From the NCBI GenBank assembly GCA_033961575.1, contig CM066731.1, positions 56,263,501-56,327,500 of the forward strand: a stretch of DNA of 64,000 nucleotides. The letters are read 5' to 3'. Shown here piece by piece: positions 45,515 to 55,949 of this stretch. A program made the position numbers and the translations under genes. The DNA comes from Aselliscus stoliczkanus. Taxonomy: Eukaryota > Chordata > Mammalia > Chiroptera > Hipposideridae. Each line of letters opens with the position of its first letter. The first letter of the stretch is position 1. Under the pieces are notes generated by a model. It did no database searches, was not told the DNA's origin, and was given only the letters and a program-made list of their open reading frames with translations.

Positions 45515-46500
45515 ATGGAAAATACCAGCAAGGTACAGAGAGCATTCCCCCCCACCCCGAGGAGTGATGGGCACAGAAGAGGCAGGAGGGCACCTGTGAG
45601 CGAGGGCAGGGCAGCCCAAGGGTATGGGGCCCTGAGGGGCTTGAGGAAGCCTCCATTCACGGAGGGGAAGGCAGCATGGCATGCCAGAGCCCAAGAGGGG
45701 ACATGTGGGCCCTCTGGCAAACATGTCCAGGTGTCTGAGCCCAAGCTGGGTGACAGAGCCTAAGTGGGATGAGACGAGTGTTCAGATTGGGAAGTGAGCA
45801 GCCCAGCAGGGGTGTCAGGACTGAGCAGGGGGTACATGTCCCCATGAAAGGGTGACCAGTGCAGCATATCACAGCCTTAACAGGGGGAGGAGGGCATTTA
45901 TAGAGAAGGGGGATAGGAGATAGTGGTGGTGACCCTCATGGAATGTCAGAACCCCAGTGGGGTGAAGAGAGTGTCCAATATGGAAGCTGGAAGCTGGCTC
46001 AGAGTCACTAGTCTGAGCCCATGCAGAGGGAGGAGGCGGGACCCAGAGAAGGGCATCCTGGTGCAGCTTAGCAGCACCTGGGCAGGGTAAAAGAGTGAAG
46101 AGGACCATTCATGGAGTGGGGGTGATCATGGTACAGCATGGAATTTTGGAGCCCAAGTGGGATGAGGTGGGCATATTAGTGAAAGGTGGTATCATGCTGG
46201 TATCTGACACTGAGCCAGGTAAATATGGTGCCCATGACGGAGGCGGGGGCCAACTCATAAGAGGGAGTCAGACATGGATCTGTGTGTCCACCTCTTGGAA
46301 GGAAGGGGGTGTTGCAGCAGCAGTGATGGGAGTTTGGCTATAGACAGAGATTGATCAAATAAGTGACTAGGTTAAGGATGATGGAAGTCAGATTTCTCAC
46401 TGTCAAAGAAGAGAATTTCAAACATGAGGAAAGAGAAATAAGAATGAGCCATGCAATATTAGACTGTAATTCAAAGTATTGGTATAAATTTGTGGTTTTA
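45515..46500 (+). mobile_element. probable old LINE-1 5' UTR with internal repeats
   Basis: This is a G-rich, stop-poor stretch on an otherwise AT-rich background. Related phrases recur: gagcccaagctgggtgacag, gagcccaagaggggacatgt, agcccaagtgggatgaggtg, gaccccagtggggtgaagag-like. It then passes into gacttctcact-type text (gtcagatttctcactgtcaa, agaagagaatttcaaacatg), which I know from 5' UTRs of old L1M families. The many open frames on both strands (up to 131 codons) follow from the G-richness and are not genes. Confidence 0.55.
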
Positions 46501-46599
46501 AATATATTTAGATAGATATAGAACTACATATGGATAAATGTTTGTGTGAGCGTGTATATACATACATATATTACCTAGCCCAGTCCAGTGAGAAGATCT

Positions 46600-46755
46600 G
46601 GAAGGACTGACACCTCAACAGAAATGAGCATACCTAGCGCTCTGATCTTGATATGTAAAGAGGATTTTATAATTAAAATAAGCAGGACTCCCTGCAGAAA
46701 AAGCTGACTCCAGAGCTGGGATAGAGATATTAGAGAGATTATAGAATGAGTTGAA

Positions 46756-46798
<43 letters not shown>

Positions 46799-47550
46799 CG
46801 CGCGCCAGAAAGTAAGTACTCAAAAACTGATAGAGACACATCAAAAGGACACAATGCCAACTTGAATGGGGTTCCTGCTGACCAACTCTGAGACAATTTG
46901 AGCATCAAAACAAACAACAATAATAATAAATTTTTAATTCATTCAATAGTAAGAGCAGTCCCTGAGTTTGCACCTATATGAATAAGTAAACAACAAATAA
47001 ATGTAAGAGTAAGTACATAAGAAGTTTAATAGGGAGGGGGATAAACATGCCTAACACACACCACCTTCATCCAGTGATCAAAATGAACAGCCACAACGGA
47101 ATAAACCAAAATCATGTACTATCTGATAGGATATAGTAAGAACAGCCCAGTATGGCTACTGTGATATTTCTGTCAAAGATGTATGGTCTGAATCTAATCA
47201 TTAAGAAACATCAGAGAATTCCAAATTGAAGAACATTTAACAAAATAACTGGACTGTAATCCTCAACAGTAACATGGACTTGGAACTCAAAGAAAGGCTG
47301 AGGCACTAGTCCAAATTGCAAGAGTCTCAAGAAACATAATAACTAAATGCAATGCATGATTCTAGACTGGATTCTTCTGTCTGTAAAGAACATCATTGGA
47401 ACAACTCCCTAAATCAAATGGAATCTAAGCGTTAAATGGAAGTAATATATTAATCTTATTCTCTGGGTTCTGACTTTCCTGATTTGGTCACATAGAAGCA
47501 TATCCCAGTTCATAGGAAAGACACTCAAAAGTATTCAGGGTAATTTACTT
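46600..47550 (+). mobile_element. old LINE-1 5' UTR remainder and 3' end
   Basis: The sequence 46600-46900 (cctgcagaaaaagctgactc, ggttcctgctgaccaactct) continues the LINE-1-like 5' region. From about 47170, ctaatcattaagaaacatca, ccaaattgaagaacatttaa, aaaataactggactgtaatc and tgcaatgcatgattctagac match the 3' end of L1M-type elements. The ORFs are missing between them, so this is either a large internal deletion or two insertions. Confidence 0.55.
46756..46805 (+). repeat. (TG)n-(CG)n alternating purine-pyrimidine tract
   Basis: About 17 TG units (46757-46790) run into about 7 CG units (46791-46805) with no break in the alternation. Such tracts favour Z-DNA in vitro. An uninterrupted CG run of this length is rare in methylated mammalian DNA. 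Confidence 0.95.
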
Positions 47551-47555
47551 CCAAT

Positions 47556-47740
47556 ATTTTCTTCTAGGGGTTTTATGGTTTCGGGTCTTACATTTAAGTC
47601 CTTAATCCATTTTGAGTTTATTCTTGTATTTGGCATACGAAGGTGGTCCAGTTCCTTTTCTTTCTTTTTTTTTTTTTGCATGTATCTATCCAGTTTTTCC
47701 AGCACCATTTATTAAATAGACTGTCTTTACTCCAATATAT
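47556..47740 (-). mobile_element. LINE-1 ORF2 fragment, reverse
   Basis: The text ttctaggggttttatggttt, tttaagtccttaatccattt, tttatccagtttt-like and agcaccatttattaaataga matches reverse-strand LINE-1 ORF2. The equivalent occurs at 19150-20000. Confidence 0.75.
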
Positions 47741-47789
47741 AAAATGCAATTTAAAAAAGAACTGTTTTTGAGGGCACTACTAGGCACTT

Positions 47790-48780
47790 TGGATGCATAT
47801 ACAAGTCAGTGGTAGATATGAGTCCTGCTACGGTATTGGCCACTTAAAAGGGCTGCAGAGTAGTACATCCTAAGAGTTCTTATCACAAAGTAAAAAATAA
47901 TTTTTTATATCAATATGAAATGATGGATGTTAACCAATTTATTGTGGTAATCATTTCACAATATATATAAGTCAAATTATTACACTGTATGCCTTACCTA
48001 TACAGTTCCGTATGTCAATTATCTCAATAAAACTGCAAAATAAAATAAAAGAGATGGATTTATGATTTAAGAAAAAAAAACTACTCAGGGTCATACACCA
48101 GTATGCCGGCAATTTACTCTCAAATAGTTTTAGAAAACAACAACAAAAAAAATTGTACTGTATTTGCAGTTTTTCATTGTTTATGATTATTGCAGATGCA
48201 CTTTAAAGGAAAAAATACCTAGCTCCTAGTCTGATGTTTTTCCTTACAAAAAGGAATGAATTATCTGTTAATTAAAATGTGTAGAATAAAAATAGAATTG
48301 AATCCTAAGAGAAAAGAAAACATATTGAGATAGGACATAACCACTTTAAGAGTTTAAAGTCCTCAAGCCTGGTTGGGTTGTTCCATAGCACTTGAACTTT
48401 CTATATGCATCATAGAACTATAATTGGTAATTTTTCAAACAATTATAGAAAATGGGAAAAGGCCAAAGATTGCACAAAGGCAAATAGACCATTATCACAA
48501 AAGGTGAAAAACACTATTTTAGGCCCTCTCCATTAAATGTATTAGTCACCAGTGGTCCCACTCTTAAATGAATTAAATGAATGATTCTTTAGGAAAAAAC
48601 AAAGGTATTCACTAAGATTTAGCCTGGGTCCATTATGAACAAGTATGTCAAATTAATCTCAAATCCTATTTCCTTCGTGAACCAGGCAGATACAAGAAGA
48701 GATTCTAAAATTAATACTGTACCCTTTTTTAGTAGGATATATTCTGCAAACTCTTTATAACATTATGGTTAGAAAGATAA
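47790..48780. other. unique AT-rich non-coding
   Basis: I see no gene. An A-rich end with caataaaactgcaaaataaa lies at 48025-48050 and could be a retroposon tail, but I cannot assign it. Confidence 0.4.
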
Positions 48781-48784
48781 TAGC

Positions 48785-49020
48785 CAATATAATGAAGCTG
48801 CCATTTATTGTGTTCTTATTATGTGACAGATGTGATGTCAAGTGCTTAATCCTCATAGCAATCCTAGAAGGTAAATATTATTATTCCCTATAGCCATTTC
48901 TCAAATGAAGAAAATAGAGCTTAACAAAGTTAACCAACATGCCCCAAATCACATAGCTACTAACTGGAAGAGTTGAGATTCAAACTCAGGACTACCTCTT
49001 TCCAAACCTTATCCTCTTAG
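48785..49020 (-). mobile_element. MIR relic, reverse
   Basis: The order catttattgtgttcttatta, aatcctcatagcaatcctag, attattccctatagccattt, tagctactaactggaagagt, attcaaactcaggactacct is the reverse face of MIR. Confidence 0.8.
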
Positions 49021-49189
49021 TTCTTATCATGAACTCTATAGTTAAGTATAATCATAGCTACTTGAATAACTATCCCCAACAGCCCATAACTTGTAAAGAG
49101 AACTCCAATTATGGGCCAATTATACTTGGTGAAAATTTGAAAACATTACTTAAAGTTTTAATTTATTTGTTAGTTGTCCATACTGAGTA

Positions 49190-49340
49190 AGGTTAATATA
49201 GTTAGGAGTCTACATGAGAAACAATGAGGCCCTGAACAAGGGTGGGGATGCAAGGCTATATTCAAGATAGACTGGGTACAAAGAGGAATAAGACATGGTC
49301 CCTGCCTTTGAGGAGCTTACAGACAGCAATTATAAAACCA
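49190..49340 (+). mobile_element. L2-like relic
   Basis: The words gtacaaagaggaataagaca, tggtccctgcctttgaggag and cttacagacagcaattataa match the conserved 3' end of L2. The right edge is unclear. Confidence 0.5.
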
Positions 49341-50428
49341 AAATGTATTTGCCATAAGGAGGGGGGAAAGAACAACAGAAGTTCCAAAGAGGGAGACTAT
49401 TTAGTTAAAGACATCAGGAAAACAGCATCATTGGAAAAAAATGACTTTACAGGTGAGCCCCCAGCGATGAGTGATATTTTACAGATGCTCAGGAGAGAGA
49501 GAGAGACCCAAATGAAAGAAAAAGTTTGAGCAAAGCTAAACAGAAGGAATGTGTGAGGCTTCTTGGGGAAGAACAAGAAATCCAAGTTCATAGAAGAATA
49601 GAATGCACAGAGTAACACTGTAGCAGATACAGGTAGAAATTAGATTACACTAAAAATTTCCTTCTCAGATGTGTGTAATTTTGATCAGAAACCACTATCA
49701 AAGATAAATTTTAAGAAGATAAAGCATTCAGTAGTGCTTGATAAGTGAATAACTGCCAACAATTTTGAGGAGAGAGAGAAAGGAGTGAGTGAAATTTGAG
49801 AAGGAGGTAGCATGGTGTCTATTACTTATATTCCTCACTGATCTACAGACTCAAATCTGAATTTTGGGAGAGAATAGCTATAAAGAACTCTAAAAAACCA
49901 CGTGGGCTCTTGCTGAAATTTCTGTGAACTATTCAGAGCCCCAAACCAGATGATTTTTAAACTATATAATGGTGGTTATTACATGGCTAATACCTGCCAG
50001 ATACAGCTGATGTTGGACTGGGTAGGAGCACAGAACAGACTCAGCAGCTGGAGCAAGGGAGCCAACAGCCTGTATCTAGACTAAAGAAGGGCTTGAAGAG
50101 AACACCGCCTCAGATCTTGAAGTGTGATTTGAAGATGGCTGACCAATGGCAGCAATACCAGCACATGCATGGAAAGGGAACACCACAGGAAGCCAGAGCA
50201 GGCCAGAAAAAAGGCAGATGCCCTGCAGAAGACAAACTGAGAAGCTATTAACCCACGGAGACACACTCCGGGAACTCTAGAGCTGAGAGGAACTTGATTT
50301 TACTACATCTGAGGAGTAATCATGACATTGGCATTCTGTCCATTTATTTGTTCTGATGTTACTTTTAAACCAAGCAATTTATAATACTTGCTATTAATAA
50401 TTCTAAGATACCATCTAGTAGAAAATAA
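49340..50428. other. unique non-coding stretch
   Basis: I see no gene. Open frames on both strands at 49240-49620 and 50076-50266 are under 96 codons without a domain. Confidence 0.45.
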
Positions 50429-50430
50429 CT

Positions 50431-50930
50431 GGGGCCAGCCGAGTGGCTCAACTGGTTAAGAGTTAGCTTACGAGCACAAGCTCCGAGCAACAGGGACGCC
50501 GCTTCGATTTCCACATGGGCCAGTGATGCTGCACCTGAGCTGAGCTGTTGCTGAGCTGCCAACAGGTGTCAGGATAGCTCAACTGGTGAGAGAATGTGCT
50601 CCTAACAACAAAACTGCCTGTTGGATGGTGGGCTATGCCGCCTGCAACTAAGACTGAACTCGGCAACTTGAGTTGAGCTGCCACCAGGATGATTCAGTGG
50701 ATAGAGCATGCACTCTTAACAACAAGGCTGCTGGTTCGACTCCCTCATGGGATGGTGGCTATGCCCACCTGCAACTTAGATTGAACACAACACCTTGACT
50801 TTAGAGACCACAAGCTGCGGACGGGCAGCCAGATGGCCACTGGTGCCCTCCACAATGAAGACTAAAGAACAACGACTTGGCTGGTCCCCTTTCCCAATAC
50901 TGTTCCCCTCCTCCAATTCCCCAATTAAAC

Positions 50931-50934
<4 letters not shown>
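50431..50934 (+). mobile_element. composite VES-type SINE
   Basis: The element is about 500 bp and carries repeated VES-like modules. GGGGCCAGCCGAGTGGCTCA opens it. The phrase CAACTGGTGAGAGAATGTGC restarts a head-like module at 50580, and GATTCAGTGGATAGAGCATG another at 50690. GACTCCCTCATGGGATGGTG follows, then a tail CCCCAATTAAACTAAATA. It therefore looks like a di- or trimeric VES. The A-tail has been replaced by (TA)n. Confidence 0.85.

Positions 50935-50990
<56 letters not shown>
50934..50990 (+). repeat. (TA)n microsatellite in SINE tail
   Basis: About 28 TA units begin right at the 3' end of the composite VES SINE. The tract probably grew from its A-rich tail. Confidence 0.95.
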
Positions 50991-50994
<4 letters not shown>

Positions 50995-51189
50995 ATCAGA
51001 TTCATATGCCATGTATCTACTATAAGATGTGAGCTCCATTAAAAAGAAAAAAAAGAAAAGAACTGTAACTAGACACACACAGCCCCCCACACACACACAC
51101 ATAATCGCCTTGCCTGCTATGCCTAAATTTTAGTCCTCTGAGTTAATTTGTATTAAACACCTCTCTTACATAATTCATGTGTTATATCT

Positions 51190-51830
51190 GCAACAAAATG
51201 CTCCTAACTTTTTTTTTAACTTTCAATTTTGAAATAATTATAGATTCACAGAAAGTTGCAAAAATAATACAGAATGATCTCCCCAATGGTTACATCTTAA
51301 ACAACTGTAGTACAATATCAATACTTGATAACTGGCATTGGTAAAATGTGTCTATAATTCTGTGCCACTTTTTCTCATGCAAGTTTGTGCAACCATCATC
51401 ACAATCAATATACACAACCATTGCCTCACCACAAAAATCTCCTCAGGCTCCCTTTGTATAGTCACCCTACCCACTTCCTCCTCCCCCGCCAGCCCCCCAA
51501 AAAATCTTTCCTAGGCCCTGACAACCACTAATATGTTATCCTTATTTATAGTTTTGTCATTTTTGAAAATGTTATATAAATCAAATTATATGGTATGTGG
51601 TTGGCTTTTTCTCACTTTGCATAAATGCCCTTGAGATCTATCTAAGTTGTTACATGTATCAATAACTCATCCCTTTATATTGCTCAGTAGTATCTCAGAG
51701 TCTGAATGTACCACAGTTTGTTAACTGTTTACCTATTATAGGATCTTTTTATTGTTTCCAATTTAACTATTACAAACAAAGCTTCTATGAACATTCATGT
51801 ATAGAGGGGATAAAAAGGACTCTCTAGTGA
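51190..51830 (-). mobile_element. LINE-1 3' region, reverse
   Basis: The order aattttgaaataattataga, acagaaagttgcaaaaataa, gttacatcttaaacaactgt, accactaatatgttatcctt, gcttctatgaacattcatgt is the reverse face of an old LINE-1 3' end. No coding potential. Confidence 0.75.
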
Positions 51831-51839
51831 AGAAAAAAT

Positions 51840-52175
51840 AGCTATAAACCACATTATTGGGAAAACTGAAAATTTTTATTATGGATTAGATGTCAGTATT
51901 GTATCAATGTGAACTCTCCTAATTTTGACAACTTTATTAAGTGATTATGTAAGACAATGTTCTTGCTTTCAGGAAATACACACTGAAATATTTAGGGATG
52001 AAGAGATACTTTATCTTAGTTTCAAATGATTCTTGAGAGAGAGAAAGGAATGAGGCAAACAAATTTAACAACTCATCAGCCTGGGGGAAGGTATACAACA
52101 CTCCTTAGTACTATCCTTTAAACTTTCCTGTAAATTTGAAATTAGAATAAAAAGTCACAAAGAAAAGTGCTGTAA
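51840..52175 (+). mobile_element. old LINE-1 3' end
   Basis: The phrases gggaaaactgaaaattttta, tatcaatgtgaactctccta, attgacaactttattaagtg-like, ggaaatacacactgaaatat and ctgtaaatttgaaattagaa, ending in A-rich sequence, match an L1M 3' end on plus. Confidence 0.7.
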
Positions 52176-52211
52176 AAATGACAATCTGCTTTGCATATTT
52201 ATTTAAAGACT

Positions 52212-52280
52212 CTTTTGTTTTTTGAGGGCAGTGTCACTGGCCCTCATATGTGGGACCTGAACTGGGGCCGCTGGCTTTCC
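52212..52280 (-). mobile_element. 5'-truncated SINE, reverse
   Basis: TTTTGTTTTTTGAGGGCAGT opens it and ...GGGGCCGCTGGCTTTCC ends it; the head beyond is missing. The flank TATTTAAAGA-C/T-TCTT is present on both sides (52199 and 52281). The breakpoint lies within about 5 nt of that in the copy at 38762. Confidence 0.88.
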
Positions 52281-52509
52281 TATTTAAAGATTCTTAACAA
52301 GTTGAAAAGGATATTAAACATGTGTCTAGTATAGAGACTGTCCTGAATCTAAACAAATAAAATGTAGTCCTAGATTTCTCTTTCTTGTGTTCCACTCTTT
52401 TGAGTTACTATGGTCCAGAAAAAGATCTGATAGAAGAGGTTTTTGAATTGATGTTACAGATAAGCCTTAGCATAGGCTCAGCCAACTCTATCTTTAATAA
52501 CAACAGCTT

Positions 52510-52946
52510 CGGGTGGGCCGAGTGGCGCATTGGTTAAGAGTTGGCTTGGGAGCACCAGCCCTGAGCAGCAGGGCCCCGGTTTGGAGTCCACATAAGGGCC
52601 AGTGACACTGCACCCTCTACAGCTAAAACAGTGGACAACAGCTCAACCTAAAGCTGGGCTGCTGTGGGCTGCCGTAAGCTACCGGGTGAGTGGCCGGCAG
52701 CTGGCATGAGATACCATAAGCTGCGATGAGTCACAGTGAGCAGCCGTCCAAGGGCCTGTGAGCAAGTTCCTCACCCGGGAAGAGCACAATGATGATACCA
52801 ACATGGGCCAGTGAAGCAACGTCCTCCACAACTAGACTGAAGAACAAAAGGACAGCAACTTGTCTGTTCCCCTTTCCTGGTTCCCCAATGCTGTTCCCCT
52901 CCCCCAACTCCTGAATAAAATCTTTAAAAATAAAATAAAGTGAAAA
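52510..52946 (+). mobile_element. long bat SINE
   Basis: Head at 52513, with an AGCACCAGCCCTGAGCAGCA insertion in the anticodon arm region, shared with the copies at 2481 and 12916. Body repeats follow, then the ACCAACATGGGCCAGTGAAG block and the tail CCTGAATAAAATCTTTAAAA. The target-site duplication AATAACAACAGC (52496-52507 and 52947-52958) is perfect. Confidence 0.93.
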
Positions 52947-52959
52947 AATAACAACAGCC

Positions 52960-53225
52960 TCACAAAGGCTGTGAGACAGGGCAGCTTGAGGGAGGGATGG
53001 GGGGTCTTGTCCCCAGAGCCATGGAGCTTGGGTTTGAATCCTGGCTCTGCCACTTAGTAGTTTTGTGACCTTACACACGTTGGTTAACCCCTGTGCGACA
53101 GTTTCTACATCGAAAAAAAAATAGAAATAAAAATAATACCTATTTCCAAGGGGGATTGTGACTTTTAAAGTGTTCATCTCTAAAGTGATTAAAAGTGTAC
53201 CTGGCATAGAGTGAATTTTATACAG
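52960..53225 (+). mobile_element. MIR relic
   Basis: The order ttgggtttgaatcctggctc, tgccacttagtagttttgtg, aataatacctatttccaagg, cctggcatagagtgaatttt is MIR on plus. The long SINE lies immediately upstream. Confidence 0.85.
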
Positions 53226-53229
53226 GAGC

Positions 53230-53740
53230 TTGCTGTTATAAAATGAGGGAATTAAAAACAAGTTCCTGGGCAGATACAAACACTACATACTGCTATTTTT
53301 CTAGGCATTATTTTTTTTGCCTCATACACCCCTTCACATTTGTATCAGTCTCCATCTTCTTTCAGAGTATTTTTATTTCCTGCTCTTTGACAAAATGTTT
53401 CTTAATCTTCGGCAGTAATATATCAATATGGAGTGACAGTTTGACAATATGGTTCTCACTTCGGATAGTATAAATTCAAAGACAAATTGTGAATGAGTCA
53501 AGTGAAACTTGTAATTCACAGCTGTGAGGTCACACTGGTGAATTATAAGCTTTTCATTATGTCAGAACTGTGAATTACAAAGATTTTTTTTTCTATATTT
53601 CCTGTCAAATAATTTATTAGCTACCCCTCTATCACAAATTTTACAGCCTGCCAGAGCCAGAAAGCACAGGGACTGTGCAGTGGCTTTTCCAAACAGAACA
53701 ATAAGAATTCAGGCAGATAAGAAGAATATTAAAAAGAAAA
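53230..53740. other. unique non-coding stretch
   Basis: I see no gene and no clear repeat in this 500 bp. Confidence 0.45.
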
Positions 53741-53747
53741 CAGTTAT

Positions 53748-53864
53748 GGGGCCGTCCGAGTGGTGCGGTGGTTAAGCGCTGGGTTGGGAAGCCAGCGGCC
53801 CCGGTTCGGGTCCCACATATGAGGGCCTGTGACACTGCCCTCAAAAAAAAAAATTTAATAACTA
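53748..53864 (+). mobile_element. short tRNA-derived bat SINE
   Basis: The head matches the window consensus with the B box GGTTCGGGTCC. The A-tail is followed by AAATTTAATAACT. A 16-bp target-site duplication, AAAAGAAAACAGTTAT, flanks it (53732-53747 and 53864-53879). Confidence 0.94.
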
Positions 53865-54109
53865 AAAGAAAACAGTTATGATTTTAAACTGCACTCTTCC
53901 CAAATTTAGGGTTATTCCTGATGAGCAGTTAGTTTACTCTCAATTGGAGTCACCGCCATCCAAGCTTGAGAGAACTTATCTTTTTATTGTCTCCTTATTA
54001 ACACCATCAAGTGTCATTTCTCAAAAGCCAGTAAAGGTGTAATTCTATACAGTGTAAAAACTGAAATATATTCCTAACACTAACATCACTATTATTACTG
54101 CTATCATGA

Positions 54110-54440
54110 AACTCTGGATAACTCTTATAATTTGCATGGCACTTTCATGTCTTATTATTAACATTGACCCAATAAGGTACCATATTATGAGAGAGAGAAG
54201 AGAAGAGAAGAGAAGAGAAGAGAAGAGAAGAGAAGAGAAGAGAAGAGAAGAGAAGAGAAGCTAGAAAGATTGGGGTGGGAGGTGACAGGTACTATACTCC
54301 CATTTACTTATGAGGAAATTGAGTTATAGAAAGGCTTTTAAACATGATAGAGGTTTATTCAAAATCATGCCACTACTAAATGTCAGAAGCAGGAATTCAA
54401 GTTCCAAATCCAGAGATTATTTCCCTCGTTGGACTAACCC
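54110..54440 (-). mobile_element. MIR-like relic split by (AGAGA)n
   Basis: The left part (atttgcatggcactttcatg, ttaacattgacccaataagg) and the right part (tactcccatttacttatgag, gaaattgagttatagaaagg, atgccactactaaatgtcag) together read as the reverse face of a MIR. The pentanucleotide array 54189-54260 has expanded between them. Confidence 0.65.
54189..54260 (+). repeat. (GAGAA)n pentanucleotide array
   Basis: About 13-14 units of GAGAA/AGAAG run without interruption inside MIR-like sequence. It is likely to be length-polymorphic. Confidence 0.96.
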
Positions 54441-55215
54441 TCCTTCTCTGTATATGCCTTCATGTATAGTGCAACTGAGATAAATCCTGGGGTTTCATAC
54501 AGCACAGTCACCCTTCACTGTCACATTTGAAGAAGAGTCAAGTATTCTAAAGTAATTTTTAAAAGAATTCACAAATCTGCACCTGTAAATCTTCTTTAAA
54601 AAATGTCCGCGGTTTCAGTTTATCCCCAGCAGCCACATCGACTCTTAGTTTCCAAACTCTCTAGCTATGAGTCAATATGGCTTTAGTCATTTGTTCCCCT
54701 TCCTCTACACTTTGATCTCTCCAATCCTGTCCCTCTCTCAATAGTCCCCTGAATCTACACCACAAGAGACCAAGAACTAAGCACACATAACCAAATTCTC
54801 TGGGAAGTTCAGGGAGGTACACAAAGGAGATCACAATATAATTATTTTTTATAAATGCTGTTGGGATTGTGAAAGCTTGTAACACTCACTAAATCTTATC
54901 CTTGTTCCTGTAGTTTCTGATCTTGCTAGCTTGACGACTGTACTGACGAGAATATTGTTGTGTATGCATTTAAATGTGGTGGGTAAAACCAATACATGGC
55001 CAGCATCCCTTTCCCTGCCTCATAGTGTTCAACATTTGTACAGTTCCCTAAGTGTATCAAGCTCTTCCTAGCTTCCAGACCAGTGCTTCTCACCTTTTGC
55101 ACATCATGATACATAGGGATAAACAGCAGAAGTCATGCACGGACCCAGAGGCACCAGTATCTTTGCACAAAAATAACCCAGTTGAGGCACTCCAGTGTAT
55201 CGAGGCTCATTGATT
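54441..55215. other. unique non-coding stretch
   Basis: I see no gene. Frames on minus of 62-74 codons show no domain. Confidence 0.45.
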
Positions 55216-55219
55216 GGAT

Positions 55220-55590
55220 TGCTCAGTTCTACATCTTCAAATATGCTGCTTTTCTACCTAGAATAATCTTCCTCTTCCCGCTCTCTCATGTCTTCATCTA
55301 GTCAGTTCCTCTTTATCCTTCAAGAAACCTCTTAGGTGTTCCATCTTCCAGGATACCTCCACACTACTCTCCCAAAGCCAAGAAAGGTGACAGGCCCATA
55401 GTGTGTCTGTGCCTCCTCATCTTAGCGGCCCACATGATGTGGTATTTAGTTCCATCTCCCACTAGACTGTGAGCATTATGAGAATAGAAACTTTATGTTA
55501 TACATTTTGATATTTCTATCACTTATAGGTTACCTAGCAAGTAGCTGGCACTGATAACTACCATTTAACGAATTCATGAACTAAGGAACT
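55220..55590 (+). mobile_element. L2 3' end
   Basis: The order ttctacctagaataatcttc, ctagtcagttcctctttatc, cttcaagaaacctcttaggt, actagactgtgagcattatg, ctagcaagtagctggcactg is the typical end of L2 on plus. A second similar piece lies at 55835-55945, ending in a (GAAT)n run. Confidence 0.65.
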
Positions 55591-55949
55591 CTTGCTAGAT
55601 TCTAGGTTCTAGTTATCATGAACAGGGCTTGTAACCTTACTTCTAAGAAAGGACTCGCCTCTCAAAGTTCTGGCAGGGCACAGCCTGGTCAAGTTTCTAG
55701 GTCCGTGCAGAAAGGAAGGAGCCAAGTCTAGCCAGGCTGTCATGTGCCATGCTGCTCTTTTTCACAGCGCCCTGCTCTTTGCCTGGATTATAATTTACAA
55801 TAATTCATGTATTTGTTTAAAGTCTACCTCTCCAGTAGACTGTGATCTCAGAGCAGGAGTAATTTAGATTTCCTCATACATTTTATCCAGCTCTTATAAG
55901 AGTGTCTAACTTAGTGGAAATGAATGAATGAGTGAATGAATGAAGTAAG

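Noticed and set aside
45327..45872. Several overlapping frames up to 131 codons on both strands
   Set aside because: They overlap each other in a G-rich repeat region that resembles a LINE-1 5' UTR. None has a domain or splice context.
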